Assembly (NCBI GenBank): GCA_051878835.1
Contig: JBJEKW010000081.1
Location: 42,850-106,849 of the forward strand
Reading direction: 5' to 3'
DNA from: Olsenella_K sp051878835
GTDB taxonomy: Bacteria; Actinomycetota; Coriobacteriia; Coriobacteriales; Atopobiaceae
Length of the DNA stretch: 64,000 nucleotides
Shown piece by piece: positions 6,860 through 15,178 of the stretch. The notes beneath the pieces were generated by a model. That model had not been told where the DNA came from, searched no databases, and saw nothing but the letters and a program-made list of their open reading frames with translations. Position numbers and translations under genes: made by a program. The stretch's first letter is position 1. Each line of letters begins with the position of its first letter.

Positions 6860-8173
6860 CTACCAGCTCAGGTGCTGGGCTATGGCTCGGGCGTCTCCTG
6901 CGGGCGAGCCGGTGCAGGGCTGCACGTAGTCGGCCCAGGAACGGTACAGGGGCATGCGCTCGCGTGCCAGCCGCTCCACGCCCTTGTCCTGCGATATGGG
7001 GCGTCCGTCGCTGGACAGCTGGTCGATGGGCCTGTCCAGCATCACGATGAGACCGTTCTGGTGCAGCAGGTCGTAGTTTTGCGGCTGCGTCACCACGCCT
7101 CCCCCGCAGGCTATGACCAGTCCGGAGCGGGCGCCGTACGTGGAGACGACCTCGGTCTCCAGCTCGCGGAAGCGCTTCTCGCCCTGCTGGCGGATGCACT
7201 TCTCGGCCGTCATGCCGTGATGGACCTTGAACGCCTCGTCCAGGTCGATGAAGGGGCGGCCCAGGGTGTGCGCCAGGCGCTTTCCGGTGGAGGTCTTGCC
7301 CGAGCCGGGCATGCCTATGAGCACGACGTTGGTCGTCTGCGACAGGATGTCGCGCACCACGTCGGCTATGCAGTCGCGCTCCAGCCTTTGGTCCTGGAAC
7401 AGCTCGCTGGAGTACAGCGCCTGCGCCACCAGCATGGGAAGGCCGCTGCGGTATGGGATGCCCAGCTTTTCGGCGTTCAGGCAGATGCCCGTGCGCGTGG
7501 GGTTGTACACGACGTCCATGACGCCCGCCAGCTTGGGCAGCTGGCGCATCTGGTCCAGGCTGAGGGGCGAGGCCGGGCACTTGGGGTACATGCCCACGGG
7601 CGTCGTGTTCACCACCAGGACGGCGTCGGCGTGGCGCTGGACCAGGGTCTCGTAGGTGTCGTCGCCCTTGCGCGAGATGACCGACGTGCGCGCACCGCGC
7701 TCGGCCAGGGCCGCCTGCACGGCATGGCTGGCTCCGCCCGAGCCCAGAACCAGCACGGGCGCGTCGTGCAAAAGCTGGTTGGCCTGCGTGCCCATGCTCT
7801 GGAGGCAGAAGTCGTCTAGCATCCAGCCGAAGCCCAGAACGTCGGTGTTCTCGGCATAGATGGTGCCGTCGCTGCGTCGGATCAGCGTGTTTGCCACGCC
7901 CAGACGGCGCACGCGCTCGGAGCACTCGTCCGCCAGGCGCGCGGCTAGGCCCTTGTAGGGGATGGTCACGTTCAGCCCGCGCCAGCCGCCGTGGTGCACG
8001 AAGTCTGCCACCTGGTCGGGCTCAAGGTCGTGCAGGCGGTAGGGGATGCTGCCCAGCCGGTCGTGGATCTGCGGGGACCAGCTGTGGCCCAGGGGGTGGC
8101 CTATGAGGCCGAACGGCTCGTGCTCGTCGCGGGAGCCGTCCGTGGCGTCGGCTTTCGGGGTGTCCTTGGCCAT
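6860..8173 (-). CDS. aroE: Fusion: shikimate dehydrogenase (AroE) + shikimate kinase (AroK)
   Basis: The 437-residue protein covers two consecutive shikimate-pathway steps. Residues about 20-275 are AroE: GHPLGHSWSPQIH, NVTIPYK with the catalytic Lys74, ENTD with Asp111, and the NADP-binding VLVLGSGGASHAV at 140-152. Residues about 280-437 are shikimate kinase, with a Walker A motif GMPGSGKTSTGK at 287-298, DLDE, RELE and ACGGGVV. Each domain is about full size and has its key motifs, so both activities are plausible. The start ATG lies one base after the pheA stop codon, which implies translational coupling. No separate aroE or aroK is seen in the window. Confidence 0.93.
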   Translation of the reverse strand: MAKDTPKADATDGSRDEHEPFGLIGHPLGHSWSPQIHDRLGSIPYRLHDLEPDQVADFVHHGGWRGLNVTIPYKGLAARLADECSERVRRLGVANTLIRRSDGTIYAENTDVLGFGWMLDDFCLQSMGTQANQLLHDAPVLVLGSGGASHAVQAALAERGARTSVISRKGDDTYETLVQRHADAVLVVNTTPVGMYPKCPASPLSLDQMRQLPKLAGVMDVVYNPTRTGICLNAEKLGIPYRSGLPMLVAQALYSSELFQDQRLERDCIADVVRDILSQTTNVVLIGMPGSGKTSTGKRLAHTLGRPFIDLDEAFKVHHGMTAEKCIRQQGEKRFRELETEVVSTYGARSGLVIACGGGVVTQPQNYDLLHQNGLIVMLDRPIDQLSSDGRPISQDKGVERLARERMPLYRSWADYVQPCTGSPAGDARAIAQHLSW

Positions 8174-8174
8174 G

Positions 8175-9320
8175 CTAGATCACCTCGGAGTAGCTGCCGA
8201 GGTAGCGGAACTCCTCGCACACGTCGGTCAGGGAGTTCATGAGGGTCTTGAACTCGGGGGAGGCGGCTGGGCACTCAACGTCGAAGTAGAACATGAAGTC
8301 GAACTCGCGGTCGGGGATGGGGCGGCTCTCCAGCTTTACCAGGTTGATGTCCAGGGCGGCGAAGCGTGCCAGCACGCGGTACAGGGAGCCGGGCTCGTGC
8401 TTCAGCACCACCATCAGCGTGGAGCGGTCGGCGCCCGGGTAGATGGTGAGGTCCTTCGCGATGCAGGCGAAGCGGGTGTAGTTGTTCTGCTGGTCCTGCA
8501 CGTTGCGCTGGGCCACCTCGAGGCCGTACAGCTCGGCGGCGGAGGCCGACGCCAGGGCCGCCACGTCCGAGCGGTCGCTGTCGGCTACCATCCGCGCCGC
8601 CATGGCCGTGTTCTCGGTCACGTGGACGCGCAGGTTGGGTATGGTGGCCAAGAAGTTCGAGCACTGGTTGATGGCCTGCTGGTGGCTGTAGACGATGTGC
8701 ACGTCGGACTTCTGCGTGCCGGGCTTCACCAGCAGGTTGTGGTCGATTTTCAGCCTGCAGGTGCGCACGATGTGGAAGTCGTGCTGCATCATGAGGTCGT
8801 ACACCCGGTTGACCGAGCCCGCGGTCGAGTTCTCGATGGGCAGCACGCCAAAGCGGCACACCCCGCGCTCCACGGCGTTGAACACGCCGTCCCACGTCTC
8901 GAAGTAGGCTATGTTCGCGCGGCGGAACAGCCGGTCGGTGGCCAGTTGCGAGTAGGCGCCCTCGACGCCCTGGCAGGCCACGAAGGCCTGCGGCGGGAAC
9001 GCGTCGGGCGCGGAGCACAGCGCCGCGTCGATGATGGTGGCCACGTCGCTCTGGCGGCCCAGGCGGCGGTACTGCGCCTCGCGCGAGGCCTCCATCAGCA
9101 CCGACTCGATGACGGCGGCGTAGCTGGACAGCTCGGGGGACACCTGCGAGGAGGCCTTCGCGATGTTCGCGCGCTCGCGCGCGGCGTCGTACACGGGCTT
9201 GCCCGTGCCCCTCTTGTACTCGGCCACGTCGGCGGCGCACTGCATGCGCTCCTGGAACAGGTCGAATATCTGGCTGTCTATCTGGTCTATGCGGTGCCTG
9301 AGGTCTGAAAGCTCTAGCAT
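8175..9320 (-). CDS. pheA: Bifunctional chorismate mutase / prephenate dehydratase (P-protein)
   Basis: The 381-residue protein directs chorismate to phenylpyruvate for phenylalanine synthesis. Residues 1-90 are an AroQ-type chorismate mutase (LRHRIDQIDSQIFDLFQERM). Residues about 110-290 are prephenate dehydratase, with GVEGAYSQLA, ENSTAGSV and the catalytic NYTRF motif. Residues about 300-375 are a C-terminal ACT domain with ESRPI, the phenylalanine-binding signature, so feedback inhibition by phenylalanine is expected from the family. The ATG at 9320 follows AAGGAAA. It lies 65 bp after aroC and one base before aroEK. Confidence 0.95.
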   Translation of the reverse strand: MLELSDLRHRIDQIDSQIFDLFQERMQCAADVAEYKRGTGKPVYDAARERANIAKASSQVSPELSSYAAVIESVLMEASREAQYRRLGRQSDVATIIDAALCSAPDAFPPQAFVACQGVEGAYSQLATDRLFRRANIAYFETWDGVFNAVERGVCRFGVLPIENSTAGSVNRVYDLMMQHDFHIVRTCRLKIDHNLLVKPGTQKSDVHIVYSHQQAINQCSNFLATIPNLRVHVTENTAMAARMVADSDRSDVAALASASAAELYGLEVAQRNVQDQQNNYTRFACIAKDLTIYPGADRSTLMVVLKHEPGSLYRVLARFAALDINLVKLESRPIPDREFDFMFYFDVECPAASPEFKTLMNSLTDVCEEFRYLGSYSEVI

Positions 9321-9385
9321 GTGTTTCCTTGCGACGTTGTGGTTTGTGGTGCGCTGGCGCGGGTGACGCGGTCGCCTCTATGCCT

Positions 9386-10525
9386 CTACAGGTGGAAGGG
9401 CTCGCCCTCAGGAGGCCAGCTGAGCCAGGAGTCCAGCACGGCCATGGCGCAGACGGCCTCGACCACGGGCACGGCGCGACAGGCCACGCACGGGTCGTGG
9501 CGACCGTGCACCTCCAGCGTGGCGTCGGTCATGGTGGTGAGGTCCACCGAGTCCTGCGGCCTGCTGATGGACGACGTGGGCTTGATGGCCAGCCTGAACG
9601 CCAGGGGCGCGCCCGTGGTGATGCCGCCCAGGATGCCGCCGGCGTTGTTGGTCTGCGGCGTGCAGGCGCCGTCGCGCATGCGGTAGGGGTCGTTGTTCTG
9701 GTGGCCGCGCAGGTGAGCCACGTCGAAGCCGGCGCCGAACTCGATGCCCTTCACGGCGGGGATGCCGAAGGCCGCGCGGGCTATGGTGTTCTCCATGCCG
9801 TCAAACATGGGCGAGCCCACGCCGGCCGGAAGGCCCGTGGCCACGCACTCCACCATGCCGCCGACCGAGTCCAGGTTGCGCCGGGCGTCGTCTATCTGCG
9901 CCAGCATGGCCTCGGACGCCTGGGGGTCGATGGTGGGCAGCACCTGCCCGGGGGCCTGGCCCACGGCGCCCATCTGTGTGGCCAGGTGCGCCAGGGACTC
10001 GGGCGAGTTGTCCAGCACGTCGAAGCGCTCGTCCGTAGCGTCGCCCACCTGCGCCAGGTGCGCGCGCACCGTGACGCCGTGCGCCTGCAGCATCTGCAGC
10101 GCGATGCCGCCGGCAAAGCACAAGGGCGCGGTCAGGCGTGCCGAGAAGTGCCCGCCGCCCGGAACGTCCTGGTTTCCGTGCCACTTTGCCCAGGCCGTGA
10201 AGTCTGCGTGGCCGGGGCGCGGGACCTTGGCCAGGTTGGAGTAGTCGCCCGAGCGGGTGTTGGTGTTCTCCACGATGGCTGCCAGGGGAGCTCCGCAGGT
10301 GCGGCCGTCGGGGTTCAAGCCGGACAGCACGCGAGGCACGTCCGCCTCCTTGCGCGGCGTGGTCCATGCCCCCTGGCCGGGGGCGCGGCGCGCCATGAAC
10401 GCGCGCAGCTGGTCCATGTCGGGCTTGAAGCCGGAGGGCAGCCCCTCGACGGAGCATCCCACGGCGGCGGAGTGCGACTGTCCGAACACGCTGACGCGCA
10501 GCGTGGTACCAAAGCTGGATGGCAT
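9386..10525 (-). CDS. aroC: Chorismate synthase
   Basis: This enzyme makes chorismate from EPSP with reduced FMN, the last common step of aromatic biosynthesis. The protein is 379 residues, within the family range. Signatures include FGTTLRVSVFGQSHS at the start, SGLNPDGRTCGAPL, RPGHADFTAWAKWHG, GGGHFSARLTAP, and near the C-terminus GAPLAFRLAIKPTSSI and GRHDPCVACRAVPVVEA. The conserved histidines of GQSH and RPGHAD are both present. The gene starts three bases after the aroA stop, with its AAGGAG ribosome site inside the end of aroA. Confidence 0.96.
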   Translation of the reverse strand: MPSSFGTTLRVSVFGQSHSAAVGCSVEGLPSGFKPDMDQLRAFMARRAPGQGAWTTPRKEADVPRVLSGLNPDGRTCGAPLAAIVENTNTRSGDYSNLAKVPRPGHADFTAWAKWHGNQDVPGGGHFSARLTAPLCFAGGIALQMLQAHGVTVRAHLAQVGDATDERFDVLDNSPESLAHLATQMGAVGQAPGQVLPTIDPQASEAMLAQIDDARRNLDSVGGMVECVATGLPAGVGSPMFDGMENTIARAAFGIPAVKGIEFGAGFDVAHLRGHQNNDPYRMRDGACTPQTNNAGGILGGITTGAPLAFRLAIKPTSSISRPQDSVDLTTMTDATLEVHGRHDPCVACRAVPVVEAVCAMAVLDSWLSWPPEGEPFHL

Positions 10526-10528
10526 GGC

Positions 10529-11842
10529 TTACTCCTTCGTCAACTGCACTTGGCCGCCCAGGCGCGCGAAGTCGTCCCAGAAGGCGGGGTAGGACTTGCG
10601 CACGCACTCGGCGCCGTGGATGGTGACGGGGCCGTCGGCCCCTGCCGCCACGATGGCGGCCATCATGGCGATGCGGTGGTCGTTGTGGGCGTCCACCTCG
10701 GCGGAGTGCGCCTGGCCGCCGTCTATCAGCAGGTCGTCTCCGTCCACCTGCACGCGGATGCCCATGGCGCCCAGCACCTGGCTGACGCTCTCCAGGCGAT
10801 CGGACTCCTTCAGGCGCAGCCTGCCCGCGTTGCGCAGGGCGGTCGTGCCCGGCGTGCCGGCGGCGACCGCGGCCAGCGGCGGCACCAGGTCGGGGAAGTC
10901 GCTGACGTCCATGGCAGCGGCGTGGGGGACGTCCCTCGTGGCGCGCACGCTGGAACCCTTGCGGGCTATGCGCACACCCAAAGACGAGAGCGCCGCCATG
11001 ACCACGCGGTCGCCCTGGGCGCTGGCCAGGTCGAGCCCGGTCACCGTGACGCCCTCGGGGTCCTGGGCGCCAGCCGCCAGCCAGAACGCGGCGTTCGACC
11101 AGTCGCCCTCCACGTCGACGACGCCGGGCGACACCAGCGTGTCGGGGGCCACCAGGTAGGACGTGTAGGGCGTCGAGTTCACGACCTCGGGCGCATGGGC
11201 CACGTGTATGCCGTACTTCTCGAGCGCGTTCATGGTCAGCGTGATGTAGGGCCTGGACTGGATGGGCTCTGTGACCCACACCTCGCTGGGCGAGTCCAGA
11301 AGGGGCGCGGCCATCAGAAGGCCGCTGACGAACTGGGACGACACGTCGCCCGGCAGAACGAACCTGCCCGGGCGCAGCTTGCCCTGCACCACCAGGGGGA
11401 ACTTGCCCTGCGGCGACAGCGTGACGCCGTGCTCCTGCATCTGCTCGTACAGGGGCGAGAGGGGCCTTTGCGCCAGGCGCCCGTGCCCCACGAAGCTGGC
11501 GCCACCGCCCAGGGCGGCCGCCACGGGGAGCAGGAAGCGCAGCGTGGAGCCCGACTCGCCGCAGTCCAGGGTGGGGAAGTCGGGCTTGTCGGGATGGTTG
11601 TCGGAGTCGGCGCGGCCGCGCAGGGGCACGATGCGGTAGCCCAGCTGAGTGCGCGTGACGTGCGCGCCCAGGGAGCGCAGGCACGACGCCGTGGCCTCCA
11701 TGTCCAGCGACGTCGAGCCGCAGTGGATGTCGGTCGTCGAGGGGCACAGCGCCGCCAGGATCATGAGGCGGTGCGCCATCGACTTGGACGGGATGGCGGG
11801 GATGACCCCCGACAGCTGTGATTGTGTGACTATGGCGTCCAT
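10529..11842 (-). CDS. aroA: 3-phosphoshikimate 1-carboxyvinyltransferase (EPSP synthase)
   Basis: The 437-residue enzyme transfers the enolpyruvyl group of PEP to shikimate 3-phosphate. Visible motifs are SKSMAHRLMILAAL near the N-terminus (S3P-binding Lys-Ser), DCGESGSTLRFLLP, which contains the GxSGTxxR-type PEP site in the variant form GESGSTLR, and RLKESDRLESVSQVLGAMG with DGGQAHS downstream. The ATG at 11842 follows GAGGAGG. It sits 34 bp after aroB and 3 bp before aroC in the operon. The class (I or II, which decides glyphosate sensitivity) cannot be settled by eye. Confidence 0.95.
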   Translation of the reverse strand: MDAIVTQSQLSGVIPAIPSKSMAHRLMILAALCPSTTDIHCGSTSLDMEATASCLRSLGAHVTRTQLGYRIVPLRGRADSDNHPDKPDFPTLDCGESGSTLRFLLPVAAALGGGASFVGHGRLAQRPLSPLYEQMQEHGVTLSPQGKFPLVVQGKLRPGRFVLPGDVSSQFVSGLLMAAPLLDSPSEVWVTEPIQSRPYITLTMNALEKYGIHVAHAPEVVNSTPYTSYLVAPDTLVSPGVVDVEGDWSNAAFWLAAGAQDPEGVTVTGLDLASAQGDRVVMAALSSLGVRIARKGSSVRATRDVPHAAAMDVSDFPDLVPPLAAVAAGTPGTTALRNAGRLRLKESDRLESVSQVLGAMGIRVQVDGDDLLIDGGQAHSAEVDAHNDHRIAMMAAIVAAGADGPVTIHGAECVRKSYPAFWDDFARLGGQVQLTKE

Positions 11843-11876
11843 GGTCCTCCTCGCGGATGGTTTGGCGAGCGCCGGG

Positions 11877-12953
11877 CTAGCAGCCCAGGTCTATGAGCTC
11901 GCGCAGCTGGTCCAGGTCGATCCTTCGGACCTCCACCTGGCCTATGCGCAGCGGCACGACCACGTTCACGTGGGTGTCGTGGCGCTTCTTGTCGTGCGTG
12001 GCGTAGTGGAAGATGGTGTCGTGGTCCAGCGAGGTCTGCGTGGGCAGCCCGTAGGCCGCAACCGCCTGCTCGATGGCCTGCGCCACCTCGGGCGCGCACC
12101 AGCCCTTGCGCACGCTGGCCCGCGCGATGCAGCACATGCCGCACGCCACGCAGGTGCCGTGCCCCAGATGGAAGTCGCTGGCAGCCTCGATGGCGTGGCC
12201 TATGGTGTGGCCGAAGTTCAGCGTCTGGCGCAGGCCGCGCTCGCGCTCGTCGGCGTCCACGACGTCGCGCTTTATCTGCACGTTGCGCGCGACGACGCGC
12301 TCCATGTCCTCTGGCGCGTAGCCGGGGGCGTTCAGCGGGTGCTCCGACACCTCGCGGAACAGGTCGGCGTCGGCGATGACGCCGTGCTTGATGACCTCTC
12401 CGCACGAGTCGGTCAGAAGGTCGTGCGACAGCGTGCCCAGGCAGTCGACGTCGGCCACGACGACGCTGGGCTGGAAGAAGGCGCCGGCCAGGTTCTTGCC
12501 GGCCTCCAGGTCGACGGCGGTCTTTCCGCCCACGCTGGAGTCCACCATGGCCAGAAGCGACGTGGGCACCTGCGCCACCTGGCAGCCGCGCAGGTACATG
12601 GCGGCCGCGAGGCCGGCCATGTCGCCCGTGACGCCGCCGCCCAGCGCCACGACGACGTCGTCGCGCGACAGCTCGCCCTGGGCCAGCTGCTCAAGGATGT
12701 CGCCTAGGGTGGCCAGGCGCTTGCTCTGCTCGCCGGCGGGGAAGGTGATGAGCGCCGTGCGGTAGCCGGCTGCCTGCAGCGAGTCCAGGACCTGCTGCGC
12801 GTACAGCGGGGCCACGTTGGAGTCGCTGACGACGGCGGCCACCGAGCCGCCCGCCGCCTGGCGCACCAGCTGGCCCACCTGTCCCAGGATGTGCCTGCCC
12901 ACGTGCACCTGGTAGCTGCGCGAGGGGGTGCTGACGTCTATCTGCGTGCTCAT
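11877..12953 (-). CDS. aroB: 3-dehydroquinate synthase
   Basis: AroB closes DAHP to 3-dehydroquinate using NAD and a divalent metal. The protein is 358 residues, full length. Signatures are FPAGEQSKRLATLG, LGGGVTGDMAGLAAA (NAD site), PTSLLAMVDSSVGGKTAVD, CGEVIKHG and LNFGHTIGHAIE, the last two carrying metal ligands. The ATG at 12953 overlaps the tyrA stop as ATGA, so the two are translationally coupled. The frame stays open far upstream across tyrA in another phase, but that is a shadow of the GC-rich coding sequence. Confidence 0.95.
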   Translation of the reverse strand: MSTQIDVSTPSRSYQVHVGRHILGQVGQLVRQAAGGSVAAVVSDSNVAPLYAQQVLDSLQAAGYRTALITFPAGEQSKRLATLGDILEQLAQGELSRDDVVVALGGGVTGDMAGLAAAMYLRGCQVAQVPTSLLAMVDSSVGGKTAVDLEAGKNLAGAFFQPSVVVADVDCLGTLSHDLLTDSCGEVIKHGVIADADLFREVSEHPLNAPGYAPEDMERVVARNVQIKRDVVDADERERGLRQTLNFGHTIGHAIEAASDFHLGHGTCVACGMCCIARASVRKGWCAPEVAQAIEQAVAAYGLPTQTSLDHDTIFHYATHDKKRHDTHVNVVVPLRIGQVEVRRIDLDQLRELIDLGC

Positions 12954-13879
12954 CGTCCCTCGATCTCCCTCTTTCTGCGGTCGCCGTCCGCCAGCAGCTG
13001 CTGCAGCCGGTCGGCGTCGCGCTGGTCGATGGCGTCCTTGTACTCCTGCAGGTGCCCTATGAGCGTGCCGATCTCGCGCGAGAGGTTGTCGGCGTCGTCC
13101 AGGAAAAGCTCGGTCCACATGGGGGCGTTCAGCCTGGCCACGCGCGTCAGGTCGCGGTAGGAGCCTGCCGAGAAGCCCTTGTGCACGCGGGCGGACGGGC
13201 TCTTTACGTAGGCGTTCGACACGACGTGCGCCAGCTGCGACGTGAAGGCGATGACCTCGTCGTGGTGCTCGGCGGTGGACACGGTGAACTGCCCGAACCC
13301 ACAGGGTGCCAGCAGGCGCTCGATGCGGTCCAGAAGGTCCAGCCGCTCCAGGTCGGTGACGTCTGCGGGAGGCACCATGACCAGGGGCGCGTTGTGGAAC
13401 ATGTTCGCGCGCGAGTGCGCGAAGCCCGAGTACTGCGTGCCGGCCATGGGGTGGCAGCCCACGAAGTGCCAGGGCCTTCCCTCGGCTATCTGGAAGCACT
13501 GCTGGCAGATGACGCGCTTCACGCCCACGGTGTCGATGACTATGGCGCCGGGGGCCACGATGTCGGCCATCTGCTGCAGCCAGTCGATGCTGACCTGGGG
13601 GTAGCCCGCCAGGATGATGAGCTCGCAGGTGGGGATGGTCTCGTCGGTCAGCTCGCCGTCCACCGTGTCGATCATGGCCAGCTCCAGGGTGGAGCGGGTG
13701 CGGTTCCAGGCGTACACCTCGCGGCCGCCCTGGTGCAGGGCGCGCGCGAACGAGCCTCCCATGAGGCCCAGGCCCACGATGCCCACGCGTTCCGGCACGT
13801 AGGAGGGGTGCTCGGGGATGGTGGGCGAGCCGACGGAGGTGGGACGCTGGTCGGGTGCCGGCGTGGTGGGTGCTGCCAT
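12950..13879 (-). CDS. tyrA: Prephenate dehydrogenase
   Basis: The 309-residue enzyme oxidatively decarboxylates prephenate to 4-hydroxyphenylpyruvate for tyrosine synthesis. An NAD(P)-binding glycine motif, VGIVGLGLMGGSFARAL, lies at about 32-48 after a Pro/Ala-rich N-terminal tail. Further motifs are DTVGVK, FVGCHPMAGTQYSG with the catalytic histidine, and HDEVIAFTSQLAHVVSNAY. No ACT domain follows, so feedback control is probably exerted elsewhere. Its ATG follows the aroF stop directly (TAGATG), and its end overlaps aroB by four bases. Confidence 0.93.
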   Translation of the reverse strand: MAAPTTPAPDQRPTSVGSPTIPEHPSYVPERVGIVGLGLMGGSFARALHQGGREVYAWNRTRSTLELAMIDTVDGELTDETIPTCELIILAGYPQVSIDWLQQMADIVAPGAIVIDTVGVKRVICQQCFQIAEGRPWHFVGCHPMAGTQYSGFAHSRANMFHNAPLVMVPPADVTDLERLDLLDRIERLLAPCGFGQFTVSTAEHHDEVIAFTSQLAHVVSNAYVKSPSARVHKGFSAGSYRDLTRVARLNAPMWTELFLDDADNLSREIGTLIGHLQEYKDAIDQRDADRLQQLLADGDRRKREIEGR

Positions 13880-14899
13880 CTACTCCACCTCCGCCGTCAC
13901 GGCCTGGCGGATGAGCGCGATGCGCTTCATGGCGTCGGCGAACTGCTGGGGCGTCAGCGCCTGCGCGCCGTCGGACCAGGCCTCGGAGGGCTTGTTGTGG
14001 ACCTCGATCTCCAGGCCGTCGGCGCCGGCGGCCGTCGCCGCGTAGGCGGCGGGGCGCACGTAGCGCGTGTAGCCCGTGGCGTGGCTGGGGTCGCCGATGA
14101 CGGGCAGGTGGGACAGGTGGTGGATCACGGGGATGGCGTTCACGTCGAACGTGTTGCGGGTGCGCGTCTCGAACGTGCGGATGCCGCGCTCGCACAGGAT
14201 GACGTTGGGGTTGCCCTCGCTCATGATGTACTCGGCGCCCATCAGCAGCTCGTCGATGGTCTCGGACATGCCGCGCTTCAGCAGCACCGGGGCGTTGGTC
14301 TTTCCGACCTCCTTCAGAAGCGAGAAGTTCTGTGCGTTGCGCGCGCCGATCTGCATGACGTCGACGCCCTTGTTCACGAACAGCTCGACGTCGCGCGGGT
14401 CCATGACCTCGGTGACCACGGGCATGTCCAGCTCGTGCGAGGCCTCCATCAGCAGGTCCAGGCCCTTCTCGCCCATGCCCTGGTAGGAGTAGGGGCTGGT
14501 ACGGGGCTTGTAGGCGCCGCCGCGCAGCATCGTGGCGCCGGCCTGCTTCACGGCGCGGGCTATGTCAAAGAGGTTCTTTCCCTCGACGGAGCAGGGGCCG
14601 GCGATTACCTGGAAGTGGCCTCCGCCCAACAGCACGCCGTGGCCGCAGTCGACCACCGTGTCCTCGGGGTGGAACTTGCGGTTGGCCTTCTTGAACGGCT
14701 CGCTCACGCGCTGAACGCGCTCGACTATGTCCATGGACTCCAGCAGGAAGGGGTCAATCTGCGTGGTGTCGCCGATGATGCCCACGATGGTCTCGTTGTC
14801 GCCCTGCGAGACGTTGGTCTTGAAGCCACGCCCCTCGATCCAGGCGATGAAGCTGTCCAGCTGCTCCTGGGTGGCCGAGTCCTTTACGACGGCTATCAT
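13880..14899 (-). CDS. aroF: 3-deoxy-7-phosphoheptulonate synthase (DAHP synthase, type I-beta)
   Basis: This first enzyme of the shikimate pathway condenses PEP with erythrose 4-phosphate. The 339-residue protein has an N-terminal ferredoxin-like domain (1-75) of the kind that mediates Tyr/Phe inhibition in Thermotoga DAHP synthase, then a KDSA-like barrel with VIAGPCSVEG, RGGAYKPRTSPYSYQG, LLKRGMSETIDE, LCERGIRTFET and GDPSHATG. The ATG at 14899 follows AAGGAGGC. It is the first gene of the minus-strand aromatic operon. A TAGCAT hexamer about 60 bases upstream is a weak -10 candidate; no clear -35 was found. Confidence 0.95.
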   Translation of the reverse strand: MIAVVKDSATQEQLDSFIAWIEGRGFKTNVSQGDNETIVGIIGDTTQIDPFLLESMDIVERVQRVSEPFKKANRKFHPEDTVVDCGHGVLLGGGHFQVIAGPCSVEGKNLFDIARAVKQAGATMLRGGAYKPRTSPYSYQGMGEKGLDLLMEASHELDMPVVTEVMDPRDVELFVNKGVDVMQIGARNAQNFSLLKEVGKTNAPVLLKRGMSETIDELLMGAEYIMSEGNPNVILCERGIRTFETRTRNTFDVNAIPVIHHLSHLPVIGDPSHATGYTRYVRPAAYAATAAGADGLEIEVHNKPSEAWSDGAQALTPQQFADAMKRIALIRQAVTAEVE

Positions 14900-15084
14900 G
14901 GTGCCTCCTTGCCGGCGCTGCCGGCCGGTGGCCGGGCGCCAATCGTTGCATTCTGTCGAAATGCTACCACGCATGCCGTCGGGTTCCGGTTCCGTGATGC
15001 GTTTGATATGTCCACGAAACACAGCGCACAGACCGGGGCGGCGCGGCGCGCTAGAATGCCTAAGGTCGAAAGAGTTGCCAGGGT

Positions 15085-15168
15085 TCCAAGCCAAAATCAG
15101 GGCTCCAAACCAAAACAGGCCGTCAAACCAAAACTGGCCATCAAACCAATACCCCTCGAACCAAATCT
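15085..15168 (+). repeat. Degenerate 18-19-bp tandem repeats ahead of the exonuclease-BRCT gene
   Basis: Four consecutive units start at 15085, 15104, 15123 and 15141 and share the core TCAAACCAAA, followed by a partial fifth at 15159. Unit lengths are 19, 19, 18 and 18 bases. The stretch is A/C-rich, unlike its surroundings, and ends immediately before the AAGGAG ribosome site of the next gene. The frame of that gene is open through it, so it may be either leader RNA or an N-terminal Lys/Pro-rich extension; the ribosome site favours leader. Confidence 0.7.
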
Positions 15169-15178
15169 AAGGAGAAGC

